DNA of 57,859 nt from assembly GCA_944391805.1 (NCBI GenBank), contig CALXUY010000032.1, positions 1-57,859 of the forward strand, in the 5' to 3' direction. Source of the stretch: an uncultured Clostridia bacterium (GTDB lineage: Bacteria > Bacillota > Clostridia > Oscillospirales > CAG-272). This document shows, one piece after another, positions 16,230-24,864 of the stretch (positions are counted from its first letter, which is position 1; each line of letters opens with the position of its first letter). Position numbers and translations under genes: made by a program. Under the pieces are notes generated by a model that worked only from the letters and a program-made list of their open reading frames with translations, was not told the DNA's origin and did not search any database.

Positions 16230-18017
16230 TACAATCGGCTCAAAATCGGCCGCTCCGTGCTTGCACAGCGGACAGATGAAGTCCTCCGGCAGCTCCTCGC
16301 CCTCGTAAACATAGCCGCAGACCTTGCACACAAAGCCCTTTTTGCCCTCGGTCTGTGGTTTGGGCTTGACGTGATTCTGATAGTAGGTGTAGGTCATGGT
16401 CTCGGCCGAGGAGAGCACCCGGGCCTCGGTGATGCTGCAGATGAACATCCCGTGTGTGTCGAGGTCAACATACTGCTCCACCTTGAGCGAGAGGAAGGAG
16501 TTGATATACCGGGGCAGGAACACCAGCCCGTTGTCCGAGCGCAGCGGGGTGCAGTCGGCAAATTTGTCCACATTCCGTCCGCTGCGGAAGCCGAAGCTCT
16601 CGAATACCGAGAAGGGCGCGTCGGTGGAGAGGCAGTTGATGTTCATGATGCCGGTCTGCCGGATGATATGGTGCGAGTAATTCTCCTTGTTAATGGTCAC
16701 GGCCACCCGGTTGGGCGTGTTGGTCACCTGTGTTACGGTGTTCACAATCAGGCCGTTGTCCTTTTTCCCGTCGTTGGAGGTCACCACATACAGGCCATAG
16801 CCGATGTTGAACAGCGCGGTGAGATCGTTTTTGTTCGCGGTCTCGTCCCGGCGGGCCAGATAGTCCCGGCACAGCTCGTCTGCCAGCGCCTCAAGCTGCG
16901 CCGCGCTCTCCTCATTCAGCGCCGAGCGGATATGCACCGTGTTCTCGGCAAAGGTCAGATTCCGGCAGCCCTCCAGCATCGAACGCATGGTTTTGGCTGC
17001 CAGCGGCGCCCAGCTGCCGTTTTCGATCAGCGCGACCGTGCGATTCTGGAAGCTGCGCTCGGTCAGGTGATGGATGAATTCCTTCATAAACGGAAAAATA
17101 TCGGCGTTGTAGGTGGTGGTGGCCAATACCAGCCGCCCGTAGCGGAAGGCGTCCTCCACTGCCTTGGCCATGTCGCAGCGCGCCAGGTCGTACACCCTGA
17201 CCGCAGGGGCGCCCTTGACCTTCAGCTTTTCGGACAGATGCTCGACTGCGCGACGGGTGTTGCCGTATACCGAGGTATAGGCGATGACGATTCCGTCCGA
17301 CTCGACCGTGTAGGAGGACCATGTGTTGTAAAGCCCGATATAGTGCCCGAGATTTTCGGAGAGAACCGGCCCGTGCAGCGGGCAGATGATGCGGATATCC
17401 AGCCCAGCCGCCTTTTTGAGCAGCGCCTGCACCTGCGCGCCGTATTTGCCCACAATGCCAATGTAATAGCGTCTGGCCTCATCGTCCCATGGCTCGTCCA
17501 CGTCCAAGGCTCCGAATTTGCCGAAGCCGTCGGCAGAGAAGAGCACCCGGTCAAGGCTGTCGTAGGTGACAATCACCTCGGGCCAGTGCACCATGGGCGC
17601 GGTGACAAAGGTCAGGGTGTGGCGGCCGAGGGAAAGCGTATCCCCCTCTCCTACCACCACGCGGCGGTCGGCATAGTCGGTTCCGAAAAAGCTCTGCATC
17701 ATGGCAAAGGCCTTGGCCGAGGACACCACCGTGGCGGCGGGATAGACCTTGAGAAAATTGGCGATGTTGGCCGAGTGATCCGGCTCCATGTGCTGCACAA
17801 TCAGGTAGTCGGGCGAGCGGCCGCCCAGAACCGATTGCAGATTGTCCAGCCATTCATGTGTAAAACGGGCGTCGACCGTGTCCATCACGGCAATTTTTTC
17901 ATCGAGAATCACGTAAGAGTTGTAGGACATCCCGGAGGGAACCCGGTACTGCCCCTCAAACAGGTCTATCGCGTGGTCGTTGACCCCGATGTAGCGGATA
18001 TCCTGCGTTACGGTCAT
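16227..18017 (-). CDS. flavo-diiron protein with fused flavin reductase and rubredoxin domains
   Basis: Reduces O2 to water (or NO to N2O) to protect an anaerobe. The 596 residues comprise: a beta-lactamase-fold diiron domain (1-250) with ligands in HMEPDHSANI, MVHWPE, SADGFG and CPLHGPVL; a flavodoxin domain (about 250-395) with the FMN loop TSVYGNTRRAVE and NGSWAP; a flavin-reductase-like domain (about 405-550); and a C-terminal rubredoxin (about 563-596) with FVCKVCGYVYEGE and FICPLCKHG. Such a fusion can pass electrons from NAD(P)H through flavin and rubredoxin to the diiron site in one chain. It starts at MTVTQDIRY after AAAGGAG. The stop codon lies inside the end of a MITE-like repeat. 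Confidence 0.95.
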   Translation of the reverse strand: MTVTQDIRYIGVNDHAIDLFEGQYRVPSGMSYNSYVILDEKIAVMDTVDARFTHEWLDNLQSVLGGRSPDYLIVQHMEPDHSANIANFLKVYPAATVVSSAKAFAMMQSFFGTDYADRRVVVGEGDTLSLGRHTLTFVTAPMVHWPEVIVTYDSLDRVLFSADGFGKFGALDVDEPWDDEARRYYIGIVGKYGAQVQALLKKAAGLDIRIICPLHGPVLSENLGHYIGLYNTWSSYTVESDGIVIAYTSVYGNTRRAVEHLSEKLKVKGAPAVRVYDLARCDMAKAVEDAFRYGRLVLATTTYNADIFPFMKEFIHHLTERSFQNRTVALIENGSWAPLAAKTMRSMLEGCRNLTFAENTVHIRSALNEESAAQLEALADELCRDYLARRDETANKNDLTALFNIGYGLYVVTSNDGKKDNGLIVNTVTQVTNTPNRVAVTINKENYSHHIIRQTGIMNINCLSTDAPFSVFESFGFRSGRNVDKFADCTPLRSDNGLVFLPRYINSFLSLKVEQYVDLDTHGMFICSITEARVLSSAETMTYTYYQNHVKPKPQTEGKKGFVCKVCGYVYEGEELPEDFICPLCKHGAADFEPIV

Positions 18018-18164
18018 AGTATCTCCTTTCTGATCCCGGCGGTATGCTGCGCACGGGTATAGCTTTCTGTCACTGATCATATTATATCCCCATTTTGGGT
18101 GGTTGTATGTTGTGAATCCAACATTTCAGAATTTTTCGGTTTTCTGCGGCCGGTCTTGGCCGCA

Positions 18165-18974
18165 TCATCGGGATTGGAGGGCAGGAGCGGATGCCTGCAC
18201 TGCCTCGGCCGACTCCGCCGTTTCCCCGTCCGTTTCGTCCGATATATCCGGTTCATCCGATGCATCCGGCTCGTCTGGGCTGACAGCGGCTTTCCGGCAG
18301 AAGGGAAGCGGCTTGTAGGGACGGGGAATGACCGCGCCCGGGTGATGGAAGCCGGTTCCGTTGAGGGTATCGAACATGCCGAACCCATAGGGCACTGCAT
18401 AGCGGGTGCGGATGCGTGCGGCCATTCGTGTGGCGTCGGCCGCGTTCATTTTGTCGTCATAGCCGCCGATCGGCAAAAAGACGGCTTCATAATCCGCGTC
18501 CGGCAGGCTGTCCAGCACCCGGTCGTTGTAAAGTGTGTCCCCGGCCACATAGTAGCGCTTGTTCTCTGCGTCCATCACCACACCGATGGCGTGCGGATCG
18601 GTCGTCTCGGCACAGACCGCGCGCAGGCGGAGCTTTCCCAGCGTCCACTCGGTTCCGGGGTTGAAGCGCACATAGGTGTTGTTTCCCCCGTACAGGCGCA
18701 GCCGTTGGATGCAACTGTCCGGCCCGAGCACCAGAACCCCGGCGGCGTCCGCCATATAGTAGTTGAGGGTTTCCACATCCATATGGTCGAGGCGGTCGTT
18801 CGTGCAGATGATCACGTCCGGCCGGATGCGCAGATAGCGGACCTCAATCGGCACCCGCCGCTTTTTATTTGGCTCATAGCTCTGCACATTGTTGGAGAGA
18901 TACGGATCGATGATGATTCTCCGGTGTCCGGTTTCAAATAGAAGTCCTGCCTGTCCGAGCCATATGATTTTCAT
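18165..18974 (-). CDS. UlaG-like metallo-beta-lactamase-fold protein with altered metal ligands and acidic tail
   Basis: A 269-residue beta-lactamase-fold protein resembling UlaG-type lactonases/hydrolases: MKIIWLGQAGLLFETGHRRIIIDPYLSN opens it, and GVVMDAENKRYYVAGDTLYND carries the conserved GD. The usual metal motif THxHxDH reads TNDRLDHMD here, so two histidines are replaced by Asn and Arg, while the last Asp-His remain. The distal His motif appears as YGFGMFDT. Metal binding, and so hydrolysis, may be lost or changed. The last ~45 residues are rich in Asp, Glu, Ser and Ala. Its ATG overlaps the AraC regulator stop (ATGA), so they form one operon, divergent from the sugar isomerase genes. 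A role in sugar-acid metabolism is an inference from context. Confidence 0.75.
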   Translation of the reverse strand: MKIIWLGQAGLLFETGHRRIIIDPYLSNNVQSYEPNKKRRVPIEVRYLRIRPDVIICTNDRLDHMDVETLNYYMADAAGVLVLGPDSCIQRLRLYGGNNTYVRFNPGTEWTLGKLRLRAVCAETTDPHAIGVVMDAENKRYYVAGDTLYNDRVLDSLPDADYEAVFLPIGGYDDKMNAADATRMAARIRTRYAVPYGFGMFDTLNGTGFHHPGAVIPRPYKPLPFCRKAAVSPDEPDASDEPDISDETDGETAESAEAVQASAPALQSR

Positions 18975-19804
18975 GGCGGTGATCCTTTCTGTGTGGAAAT
19001 ATTTCGTCCCCGCGCGGGGGCGTGTCCGGTATGCTTGCAGAACGCGCGGTAGAAGGAGGAATAATCGTGAAAGCCCACCAGCGCCGCGGTTTCGGCCGCA
19101 GACCGCCCCTGCTCAAGAAGCTGCTGGGCAAGGGCAATGCGTTTGGTACCGAGATAGGTCATCAGAGACATTCCGGTGTATTGCCGGAAGGTACGGCAGA
19201 GATAGTATTTGCTGATGTAAAATTCCTGTGCCAGCCGGTCGAGCGTGATGTCCTCCGCAAGGCCGCTGTTGAGCCGGTCGATCACGCCAGACACCAGCTC
19301 ATTGGTGGAGGCCTCATCCTCGGCGGCTTTTTCCAGCGAGAGCAGCATCAGCACCTGTGTGACGACCGTGCGGATCAGGGTTTCCTCCCGGCTTCCCGAG
19401 CCCTGAAGGTCGTCCAGCAGCTCCAGCATACGGAATACCGGCAGCAGCCGCTGCATCAGTGCGGCAGAGGAAAAGTAAACGCCGCGGCTTTTCACCTTGG
19501 CGGTATTGAGCAGGGGGAGGTGCGCGGCGGCGTCCACCGGAACCGAGGCGTCAAAGTGAATGACATACCTGTCATAGGGGGCGCTTGCCTGCGGGCGGAC
19601 ATAGTGATATTCCCAAGGGCGCAGAAGCATGAGCGTGTCGGCGCGGAGCGGATACTGCGTTCCTTCCACAATGTAGTCGCCTTCCCCGCGCAGAACAAAC
19701 AGAAGCTCATAGCCGCTGTGGCAGTGACGCTCAAACTGGGAAGCGTCCGGCCGCTGGGAAAACGATCGGGACACCATGCCATGGGCAAAAGAAACCGTTG
19801 TCAT
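18971..19804 (-). CDS. AraC-family transcriptional regulator with cupin sensor
   Basis: A 277-residue regulator. The N-terminal cupin-like sensor (about 20-110) includes HSGYELLFVLRGEGDYIVEGTQYPL. The C-terminal double helix-turn-helix (about 175-270) has LDRLAQEFYISKYYLCRTFRQYTGMSL and AALVGFHDYSSFYRAFCKHTG. The start MTTVSFAHG has AGGAGG 8 bases upstream; earlier in-frame codons run into a repeat element. It is coupled to the beta-lactamase-fold gene downstream and divergent from the isomerase/dehydrogenase cluster, which it probably controls together with its own operon. The ligand is likely a sugar or sugar acid; this is not shown by the sequence. Confidence 0.9.
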   Translation of the reverse strand: MTTVSFAHGMVSRSFSQRPDASQFERHCHSGYELLFVLRGEGDYIVEGTQYPLRADTLMLLRPWEYHYVRPQASAPYDRYVIHFDASVPVDAAAHLPLLNTAKVKSRGVYFSSAALMQRLLPVFRMLELLDDLQGSGSREETLIRTVVTQVLMLLSLEKAAEDEASTNELVSGVIDRLNSGLAEDITLDRLAQEFYISKYYLCRTFRQYTGMSLMTYLGTKRIALAQQLLEQGRSAAETAALVGFHDYSSFYRAFCKHTGHAPARGRNISTQKGSPP

Positions 19805-19869
19805 GAATCGTTTCCTCCTAAAAATACGATCACTCGGAAAGGAGACAGGAACCATAGTCCCGCAGGCTG

Positions 19870-20368
19870 TAGGCAAAAGTCGCATCAAATCAAAATTGCA
19901 CAAAAGCGCTTGTTTGTTACTTTTCTTTGAGGCCGCAGGCGCAAAGAAAGAAGTAGAGGCTTCGCGAAATTCCGTTTTACGGAATTTTTCTCAGCCGCAA
20001 ATCTGCTTCGTAGAGTTTGGCCCAAGAAGAAAAGGATTTGTTCCAAATCCGCGAATCGCTGCGCGAGTTCGCCGCCATATAGGAATTTCGCCCTCTGCGG
20101 AGGGTAACTTCTGCGTAGCAGAATTTCCGGCGGTTTACCGCCTTGCGACCAAAGGGCTCTGCGCCCTTGACCTCGGGGAACTTTGCGTAGCAAAAATTCA
20201 TACAACCGCGACAGCGGTTGTATGCGGCATCCGCCGCCTCAAACTCTTTGAAGAAAGTGAAACGTGCGCAGCACGTTGATCAAAACTTTCATCAAACTGA
20301 CGAAAGCTCTTGCTTTGATCTACAGTCTGAGGCTTTCCTGTGGAAAGCCGATTGTGCGGTGTTGCCTA
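19870..20368. repeat. large diverged copy of the MITE-like repeat
   Basis: About 500 non-coding bases between the divergent AraC and isomerase genes. The right end TATAGGCAACACCGCACAAT (minus strand) matches the TIR of the 16.0-kb element; the left end, TAGGCAAAAGTCGCATC, is degraded. The inside is a chain of short palindromes, for example AATTTCCGGCGG..CCGCCTTGCGA, ACAACCGC-GACA-GCGGTTGT, and the core AACTGACGAAAGC...CTACAGTCT (about 20284-20328). Several open frames cross it, but they consist of repeat-derived peptides and lack ribosome sites. Confidence 0.7.
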
Positions 20369-20571
20369 TACCGTGCGGCCTTTGCGGGGGGTCATGCGAT
20401 GGGCGCTGCATGGACGCTCCGGTGCAGTGCCTGTGTGCGGATCTGACCGGAACGCTACTTTGCTGCGGAGCTTGCCTCCCCATCCGATGTGCGGAAATTG
20501 CCGTCATCGGCTGTCGAAAAATATTATAACATAAAAAAGCAAGATTTGCAATATCTTTCGCAAAAACAACA

Positions 20572-20601
20572 ATGGATTTTCGCTTTTGCAAGCGGTATAA
20601 T
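20572..20601 (+). promoter_or_regulatory. probable promoter of the isomerase/dehydrogenase operon
   Basis: A consensus -10 TATAAT lies at 20596-20601, 36 bases before the ATG. No good -35 hexamer sits 17 bases upstream. Instead there are short mirrored TTTTGCAA/TTCGCAAAA motifs between 20557 and 20591. That is what an activator-dependent promoter under the divergent AraC regulator would look like. Confidence 0.45.
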
Positions 20602-20637
20602 AGTGCTGAACCTTCCAGTGAAAGAGAGGATTTGCGA

Positions 20638-21393
20638 ATGAAGCTCGGCGCACAACTGTTTTCTGTCAGAACCCGCATCCAAACACCGGAGGATCTGCGG
20701 GCGACCTTTGCTGCCATCCGGGAGATCGGATACGAGGCGGTGCAGTTTTCCGGCGCTCCCACCCGGCAGGCAGAAGCGATCCGGGATGCCAGCGAGCAAT
20801 ACGGGCTGCCGGTGGTCTGCACGCACGTGTCGTTTGACCACCTGGCCGGAGAGACCGCGGAGCTGATCCGCGAGCACCGCACCTTCGGCTGCCCGGTCAT
20901 CGGTCTGGGCGCTATGCCGAACGAATACCGCGGCTCCCGGGAGGGGCTGGAGGCATTTCTTGCGGCGATGCGGCGGCCGGTTGCCGAAATTCTCGATGCG
21001 GGTCTGCTGTTTGCCTACCACAACCACAATTTTGAGTTTGCCGAGGCGGCCCCTGGTACGACCTATTTCGACCTGATGCTCGAGGCCTGCCCCGACTGGC
21101 AGTGGATTCCCGACAGCTATTGGATCGAGTATGCCGGCTATTCCGCTGCGGATTATTTCCGCAAAATCGGAGCGGGAAGGCTGATCAATGTACACTTCAA
21201 GGACATGGCGGCCGATGAAAAGCGCAGCATCTGCGCCTGCGGAGCCGGAACGCTGAATTTTGCCGCGCTGGCGGAGGTCTGCCGGAGCCTTGGGGTGCGG
21301 AATGTTCTGGTGGAGCAGGACAACGCGGTGGACGCGCCGGATCCCTTCGTCCCGATGCGCGAGAGCTTTCTGCACCTCCGCCCCATGGTCTGA
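20638..21393 (+). CDS. sugar phosphate isomerase/epimerase family (TIM barrel)
   Basis: A 251-residue protein of the xylose-isomerase-like TIM-barrel family. It has the metal- and substrate-binding segments LLFAYHNHNFEF (about 120), NVHFKDM (about 192) and the C-terminal NVLVEQDNA (about 223). Members act as sugar or inositol epimerases/isomerases; the exact substrate cannot be read. The start MKLGAQLFSVR follows AGAGAGGA. It is the first gene of a plus-strand run with another isomerase and two dehydrogenases, and such sets usually process unusual sugars, inositols or sugar acids. Confidence 0.85.
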   Translation: MKLGAQLFSVRTRIQTPEDLRATFAAIREIGYEAVQFSGAPTRQAEAIRDASEQYGLPVVCTHVSFDHLAGETAELIREHRTFGCPVIGLGAMPNEYRGSREGLEAFLAAMRRPVAEILDAGLLFAYHNHNFEFAEAAPGTTYFDLMLEACPDWQWIPDSYWIEYAGYSAADYFRKIGAGRLINVHFKDMAADEKRSICACGAGTLNFAALAEVCRSLGVRNVLVEQDNAVDAPDPFVPMRESFLHLRPMV

Positions 21394-21440
21394 CCGGGGC
21401 CGTATCCCGATTTTTGTTTCCAAAAAGGAGAATACATCAT

Positions 21441-22319
21441 ATGGCACAATTTATCATTTCTGCGTTTGCGGACGAGGTGTCGGACAATCTGGATGCGCAG
21501 ATTGCCGCGCTTGCACGCAACGGCCTGCGCTGCATTGAGCCGCGTAACATCGCCGGCGGCATCATCGATAAGAGCGACGAGGAGCTGTCGGACATTCATG
21601 CGGGGCTCGAACGGGCCGGCATCACGCTCTCGGCGCTCGGCTCCCCGATCGGCAAATTCAGCATCGACGGGGATTTTGACGCCTATCTCGAAACCTTCCG
21701 CCGCGCGGTTGCGGCCTGCAAAATCCTCGGCACCCCGCGGATGCGGATGTTCAGCTTTTTCGTGCCGCAGGAGCGGCTGAAGGAGTGCCGTCCCGAGGTG
21801 CTGCGCCGGCTGCGCATTCTGCTGGAGGAGGCAGAAAAGGAGGGCATTCTGCTCTGCCATGAGAACGAATCCAACATTTACGGGCAGAATCCGCGCGAGG
21901 TGGCCGACCTGTTTTGCGCGCTGCCTGGGCTGCGCGGCGTGTTTGACGCGGCCAACTACGTGATGAACGATCAGGATCCCATCGCCGGTATCGAGGCCAC
22001 ACTGCCGCAGCTCGAATATCTGCATATGAAGGACGCGATCCGGGCCGAGAAGGCCATTGTTCCGGTCGGTATGGGGGACGGCTGCTATGAGGAGGTGCTG
22101 CGCCGGGTGGACGCCGCCACCGACCGCACCCTGTTCCTGACGGTCGAGCCCCACCTGCACATCTTTCAGGCGTATCAGAAAATTGACAGCCACCGCCTCA
22201 AAACCGGTATCAGCTTTGACAATTCGGACGATGCGTTCGACTGTGCCGTGACGGCGGTGAAGCAGTTGCTCACAAAAATCGGATTTCACGAAGGAGAGAA
22301 CCGGATATGGAAAAGGTAA
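21441..22319 (+). CDS. sugar phosphate isomerase/epimerase family (TIM barrel)
   Basis: A 292-residue xylose-isomerase-like TIM barrel, clearly different in sequence from its upstream neighbour. Likely metal-binding segments are GILLCHENESNIYG (about 140-153), GVFDAANYV (about 175), EYLHMKDAIR and the Glu in LTVEPHLHIFQ near the end. The start MAQFIISAFADEV follows AAGGAG at about 9 bases; an upstream in-frame ATG is less well placed. The end overlaps the next gene by 13 bases, so translation is likely coupled. Substrate unknown. Confidence 0.85.
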   Translation: MAQFIISAFADEVSDNLDAQIAALARNGLRCIEPRNIAGGIIDKSDEELSDIHAGLERAGITLSALGSPIGKFSIDGDFDAYLETFRRAVAACKILGTPRMRMFSFFVPQERLKECRPEVLRRLRILLEEAEKEGILLCHENESNIYGQNPREVADLFCALPGLRGVFDAANYVMNDQDPIAGIEATLPQLEYLHMKDAIRAEKAIVPVGMGDGCYEEVLRRVDAATDRTLFLTVEPHLHIFQAYQKIDSHRLKTGISFDNSDDAFDCAVTAVKQLLTKIGFHEGENRIWKR

Positions 22320-23482
22320 GATTCGGCATCATCGGTGTGGGGAACATGGGCTCCTCGCACGCCAAAAATTTTCTTGCGGGCAAGGTGGGAAACGGTGTGC
22401 TCACCGCCATTTGCGACATCAAGCCGGAAAAGCTCGAGGCTGTCCGGCAGGTGGAGGGCGGCGCAGGACTTGCCGCCTTTACCGATTACAAGGAGATGCT
22501 GGCCAGCGGCCTGTGCGATGCGGTGATTGTGGCGGTTCCGCACTATTTCCATCCGCCCATGACCATCGACGCGCTGAACACCGGGCTGCATGTCGTCTGC
22601 GAAAAGCCCGCCGGGGTGTATACCAAGCAGGTGAAGGAGATGAACGCGGTTGCCGACCGCTCCGACCGCCTGTTTGGCATGATGTTCAATCAGCGCACCA
22701 ACTGTGTGTACCGCAAAATGCAGGAGATGATCCGGCAGGGGGAGCTGGGAGAGATCAAGCGGGTCAACTGGATTATCACAACCTGGTATCGCTCTCAGAG
22801 CTACTACGATTCGGGCGACTGGCGCGCCACCTGGCGGGGGGAGGGCGGCGGTGTGCTGTTCAACCAGTGCCCCCACCAGCTCGACCTGCTGCAGTGGATT
22901 GTCGGCATGATGCCGGCCCGCATCCGCGCGTTCTGCCATTTCGGCAAGTGGCACGACATTGAGGTGGAGGACGATGTGACCGCATACCTGGAGTACGCGA
23001 ACGGCGCCACCGGCGTGTTTGTCACCTCCACCGGAGATACGCCCGGCACCAACCGGCTGGAAATTCTGGGCGACAAGGGCAAGCTGGTCTGTGAGAATGA
23101 CAAGCTCACCTTTGTACGGCTCAAAACTCCCGAGCGCGAGTTCAACGCCACCTATCAGGGGGGCTTTGGCGAGCCCGAAAAGGAGACGCTGGTGCCCGAA
23201 ACCGACGGGAAGAATCCGCAGCACATCGGCATCCTCAACAACTTTGCCAACGCTGTGCTGGGGTTGGAGCCGCTGTTTGTCCGGGGTCAGGAGGGCATTC
23301 ACGGGGTTGAGCTGATGGATGCCATGCTGCTCTCGACATGGTTGGACAAAACCGTCACACTGCCGATCGACGATGAGCTCTATCTCTCCGAGCTGAACAA
23401 GCGCATCGCCACCGGCCGGGTGAAAAGCGGAACCGACCGCGTGCTGGATACCGAGGGGACATACGGCTCCCAGCAGAAATGA
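22307..23482 (+). CDS. Gfo/Idh/MocA family oxidoreductase
   Basis: A 391-residue NAD(P)-dependent sugar or inositol dehydrogenase. The N-terminal Rossmann fold starts RFGIIGVGNMGSSHAKNF; CEKPAGVY carries the catalytic EKP motif (about residue 98); the C-terminal domain contains WRGEGGGVLFNQCPHQLDLLQWI with the conserved His. AAGGAGAG lies upstream, and the start is inside the preceding isomerase gene. The pairing of Gfo/Idh enzymes with TIM-barrel isomerases suggests an oxidation-epimerisation-reduction route for a sugar derivative; the substrate is not identifiable. Confidence 0.9.
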   Translation: MEKVRFGIIGVGNMGSSHAKNFLAGKVGNGVLTAICDIKPEKLEAVRQVEGGAGLAAFTDYKEMLASGLCDAVIVAVPHYFHPPMTIDALNTGLHVVCEKPAGVYTKQVKEMNAVADRSDRLFGMMFNQRTNCVYRKMQEMIRQGELGEIKRVNWIITTWYRSQSYYDSGDWRATWRGEGGGVLFNQCPHQLDLLQWIVGMMPARIRAFCHFGKWHDIEVEDDVTAYLEYANGATGVFVTSTGDTPGTNRLEILGDKGKLVCENDKLTFVRLKTPEREFNATYQGGFGEPEKETLVPETDGKNPQHIGILNNFANAVLGLEPLFVRGQEGIHGVELMDAMLLSTWLDKTVTLPIDDELYLSELNKRIATGRVKSGTDRVLDTEGTYGSQQK

Positions 23483-23659
23483 ACTTTGTCGGTGCCCATG
23501 CAGGGGCAGAAGCCCCTGCACTGTGAATGCAGAAAAACATATATAACAAAAGGAAGACTTCCGAAAAGAGGAGGGAACAGAGGAGGGGGCCGGCATCTTC
23601 CGGGCAGGCTGCCCGGGGAGGGGAGAGCGGAGTGCCCTGCTTCCTCTGATACAACACCG

Positions 23660-24682
23660 ATGAGAGTATCCATCATTGGCTGCGGGGCCATTGCGGGGAC
23701 GCATGTCGCGGCCGTCCGGGCAGCGGGACAGGAGATTTGCGCGCTTTGCGACATTGACCGGGAGAAGGTCGGGCAGTTTGCACAGCGTTTCGGGATCGAC
23801 GCGCCGGTTTACGCCGATTATGCAGAGCTGCTCGAGCGCGAGCGTCCCGATGCGGTGCATATCTGCACACCGCATCATCTGCACGCGGAAATGTGCTGTC
23901 TGGCGCTGCGGAAAAACATTCATGTCCTTTGCGAAAAGCCGCTCTGTATCACACTTGGCGAGCTGGACGAGGTCACCCGCGCGGCGCGGGAAAGCCGGGC
24001 GACGCTCGGCGTCTGCCTGCAAAATCGCTATGAGCCGAACCTGCTGCGCCTGCGCGGGCTGGCGGCAGAGCATGGCGTGAACGCCGGCATGGGCATTGTG
24101 GCATGGAAGCGGGACGAGGCCTATTACCGCTCGGGAGAATGGAGAGGCAGGAAAGCCACCGAGGGAGGCGGCGTGATGATCAATCAGGCGCTCCACACGT
24201 TGGATCTGCTGCAATGGATCTGCGGTATGCCGTCGCATGTCACGGCGCATATCGGCAACGACCATCTGTCCGGCGTGATTGAGGTGGAGGACACCGCCAC
24301 CGCGCTGTTCGAGCTGCCCGGCGGCGGGAAGCTGAGCTTTTTTGCAACCACCGCTGCGGGAGCCGATTTCCCGGCACAGGTGCAGCTGGTCACGGCGGAT
24401 AAACGAATTCTGTATGCCGATTCCAGTCTGCTGGCCGAGCAGGGGAGGCTGGTAGCCCGTCAGTTGAATGACCCTGCGGCAGGCAAGCGTGTATGGGGAA
24501 CCGGGCACCGCGAGCTGGTAGCCGACTTCTATCGCTGCATCGGCGCGGAACGCCCCTTTCCGATCGGGGCGGAGGAGGCGGGAAAGGTCATCCGGCTGAT
24601 TCTCGCCATGTACGCATCCAATGGCAATCGGGTTGCCGTGCCGGAGGCGCCCGGCGTTGGGGCCCTCGGGGACGCTTTTTGA
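23660..24682 (+). CDS. Gfo/Idh/MocA family oxidoreductase
   Basis: A 340-residue dehydrogenase, second of its family here. The Rossmann start is MRVSIIGCGAIAGTHVAAV, the catalytic EKP is in HVLCEKPLCI, and the C-terminal motif is EGGGVMINQALHTLDLLQWI. I use the ATG at 23660 because it begins at the family's normal N-terminus, although no clear ribosome site precedes it. The open frame continues 58 codons upstream through sequence that resembles no family. It probably belongs to the same transcript as the preceding genes, with a 177-base gap. Confidence 0.87.
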   Translation: MRVSIIGCGAIAGTHVAAVRAAGQEICALCDIDREKVGQFAQRFGIDAPVYADYAELLERERPDAVHICTPHHLHAEMCCLALRKNIHVLCEKPLCITLGELDEVTRAARESRATLGVCLQNRYEPNLLRLRGLAAEHGVNAGMGIVAWKRDEAYYRSGEWRGRKATEGGGVMINQALHTLDLLQWICGMPSHVTAHIGNDHLSGVIEVEDTATALFELPGGGKLSFFATTAAGADFPAQVQLVTADKRILYADSSLLAEQGRLVARQLNDPAAGKRVWGTGHRELVADFYRCIGAERPFPIGAEEAGKVIRLILAMYASNGNRVAVPEAPGVGALGDAF

Positions 24683-24774
24683 AAAATGCTTCCCCCACCG
24701 CGTGGCGCCTCTTTCAAAAACCGAGACAGAAGGGGATGAACACACCCCCCGCGGGCAAATTCTTTCCGTGAAAG

Positions 24775-24834
24775 TATTTTGAAAAGGGTTTGGGAAAAAC
24801 TTTTTTTCAAAAAAATTTTTCCCAAGAGGACAAG
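24775..24834. repeat. AT-rich copy of the AACTTTT/AAAAGTT hairpin repeat
   Basis: After TTTTGAAAAGGGT comes the imperfect palindrome TTGGGAAAAACTTTTTTT-C-AAAAAAATTTTTCCCAA. The layout equals that of the 13.45-kb and 44.5-kb hairpins. It ends about 15 bases before the uxaC ribosome site, so it becomes part of that leader. Confidence 0.6.
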
Positions 24835-24864
24835 AAGAAATATATAAGGAGGACAACCGGACAC

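Noticed and set aside
16134..18062. Long open frame (642 codons) opposite the flavo-diiron gene
   Set aside because: Antisense shadow that begins inside the MITE-like repeat; no family motifs.
19885..20205. Minus-strand frames in the 20-kb gap, suggesting a hypothetical protein
   Set aside because: The peptides come from the palindrome-chain repeat (KFCYAK-like strings) and have no ribosome site; the sequence is better explained as a repeat.
23486..23659. 58-residue N-terminal extension of the second Gfo/Idh protein
   Set aside because: Gly/Arg-rich without similarity; the Rossmann fold starts normally at MRVSIIGCG.
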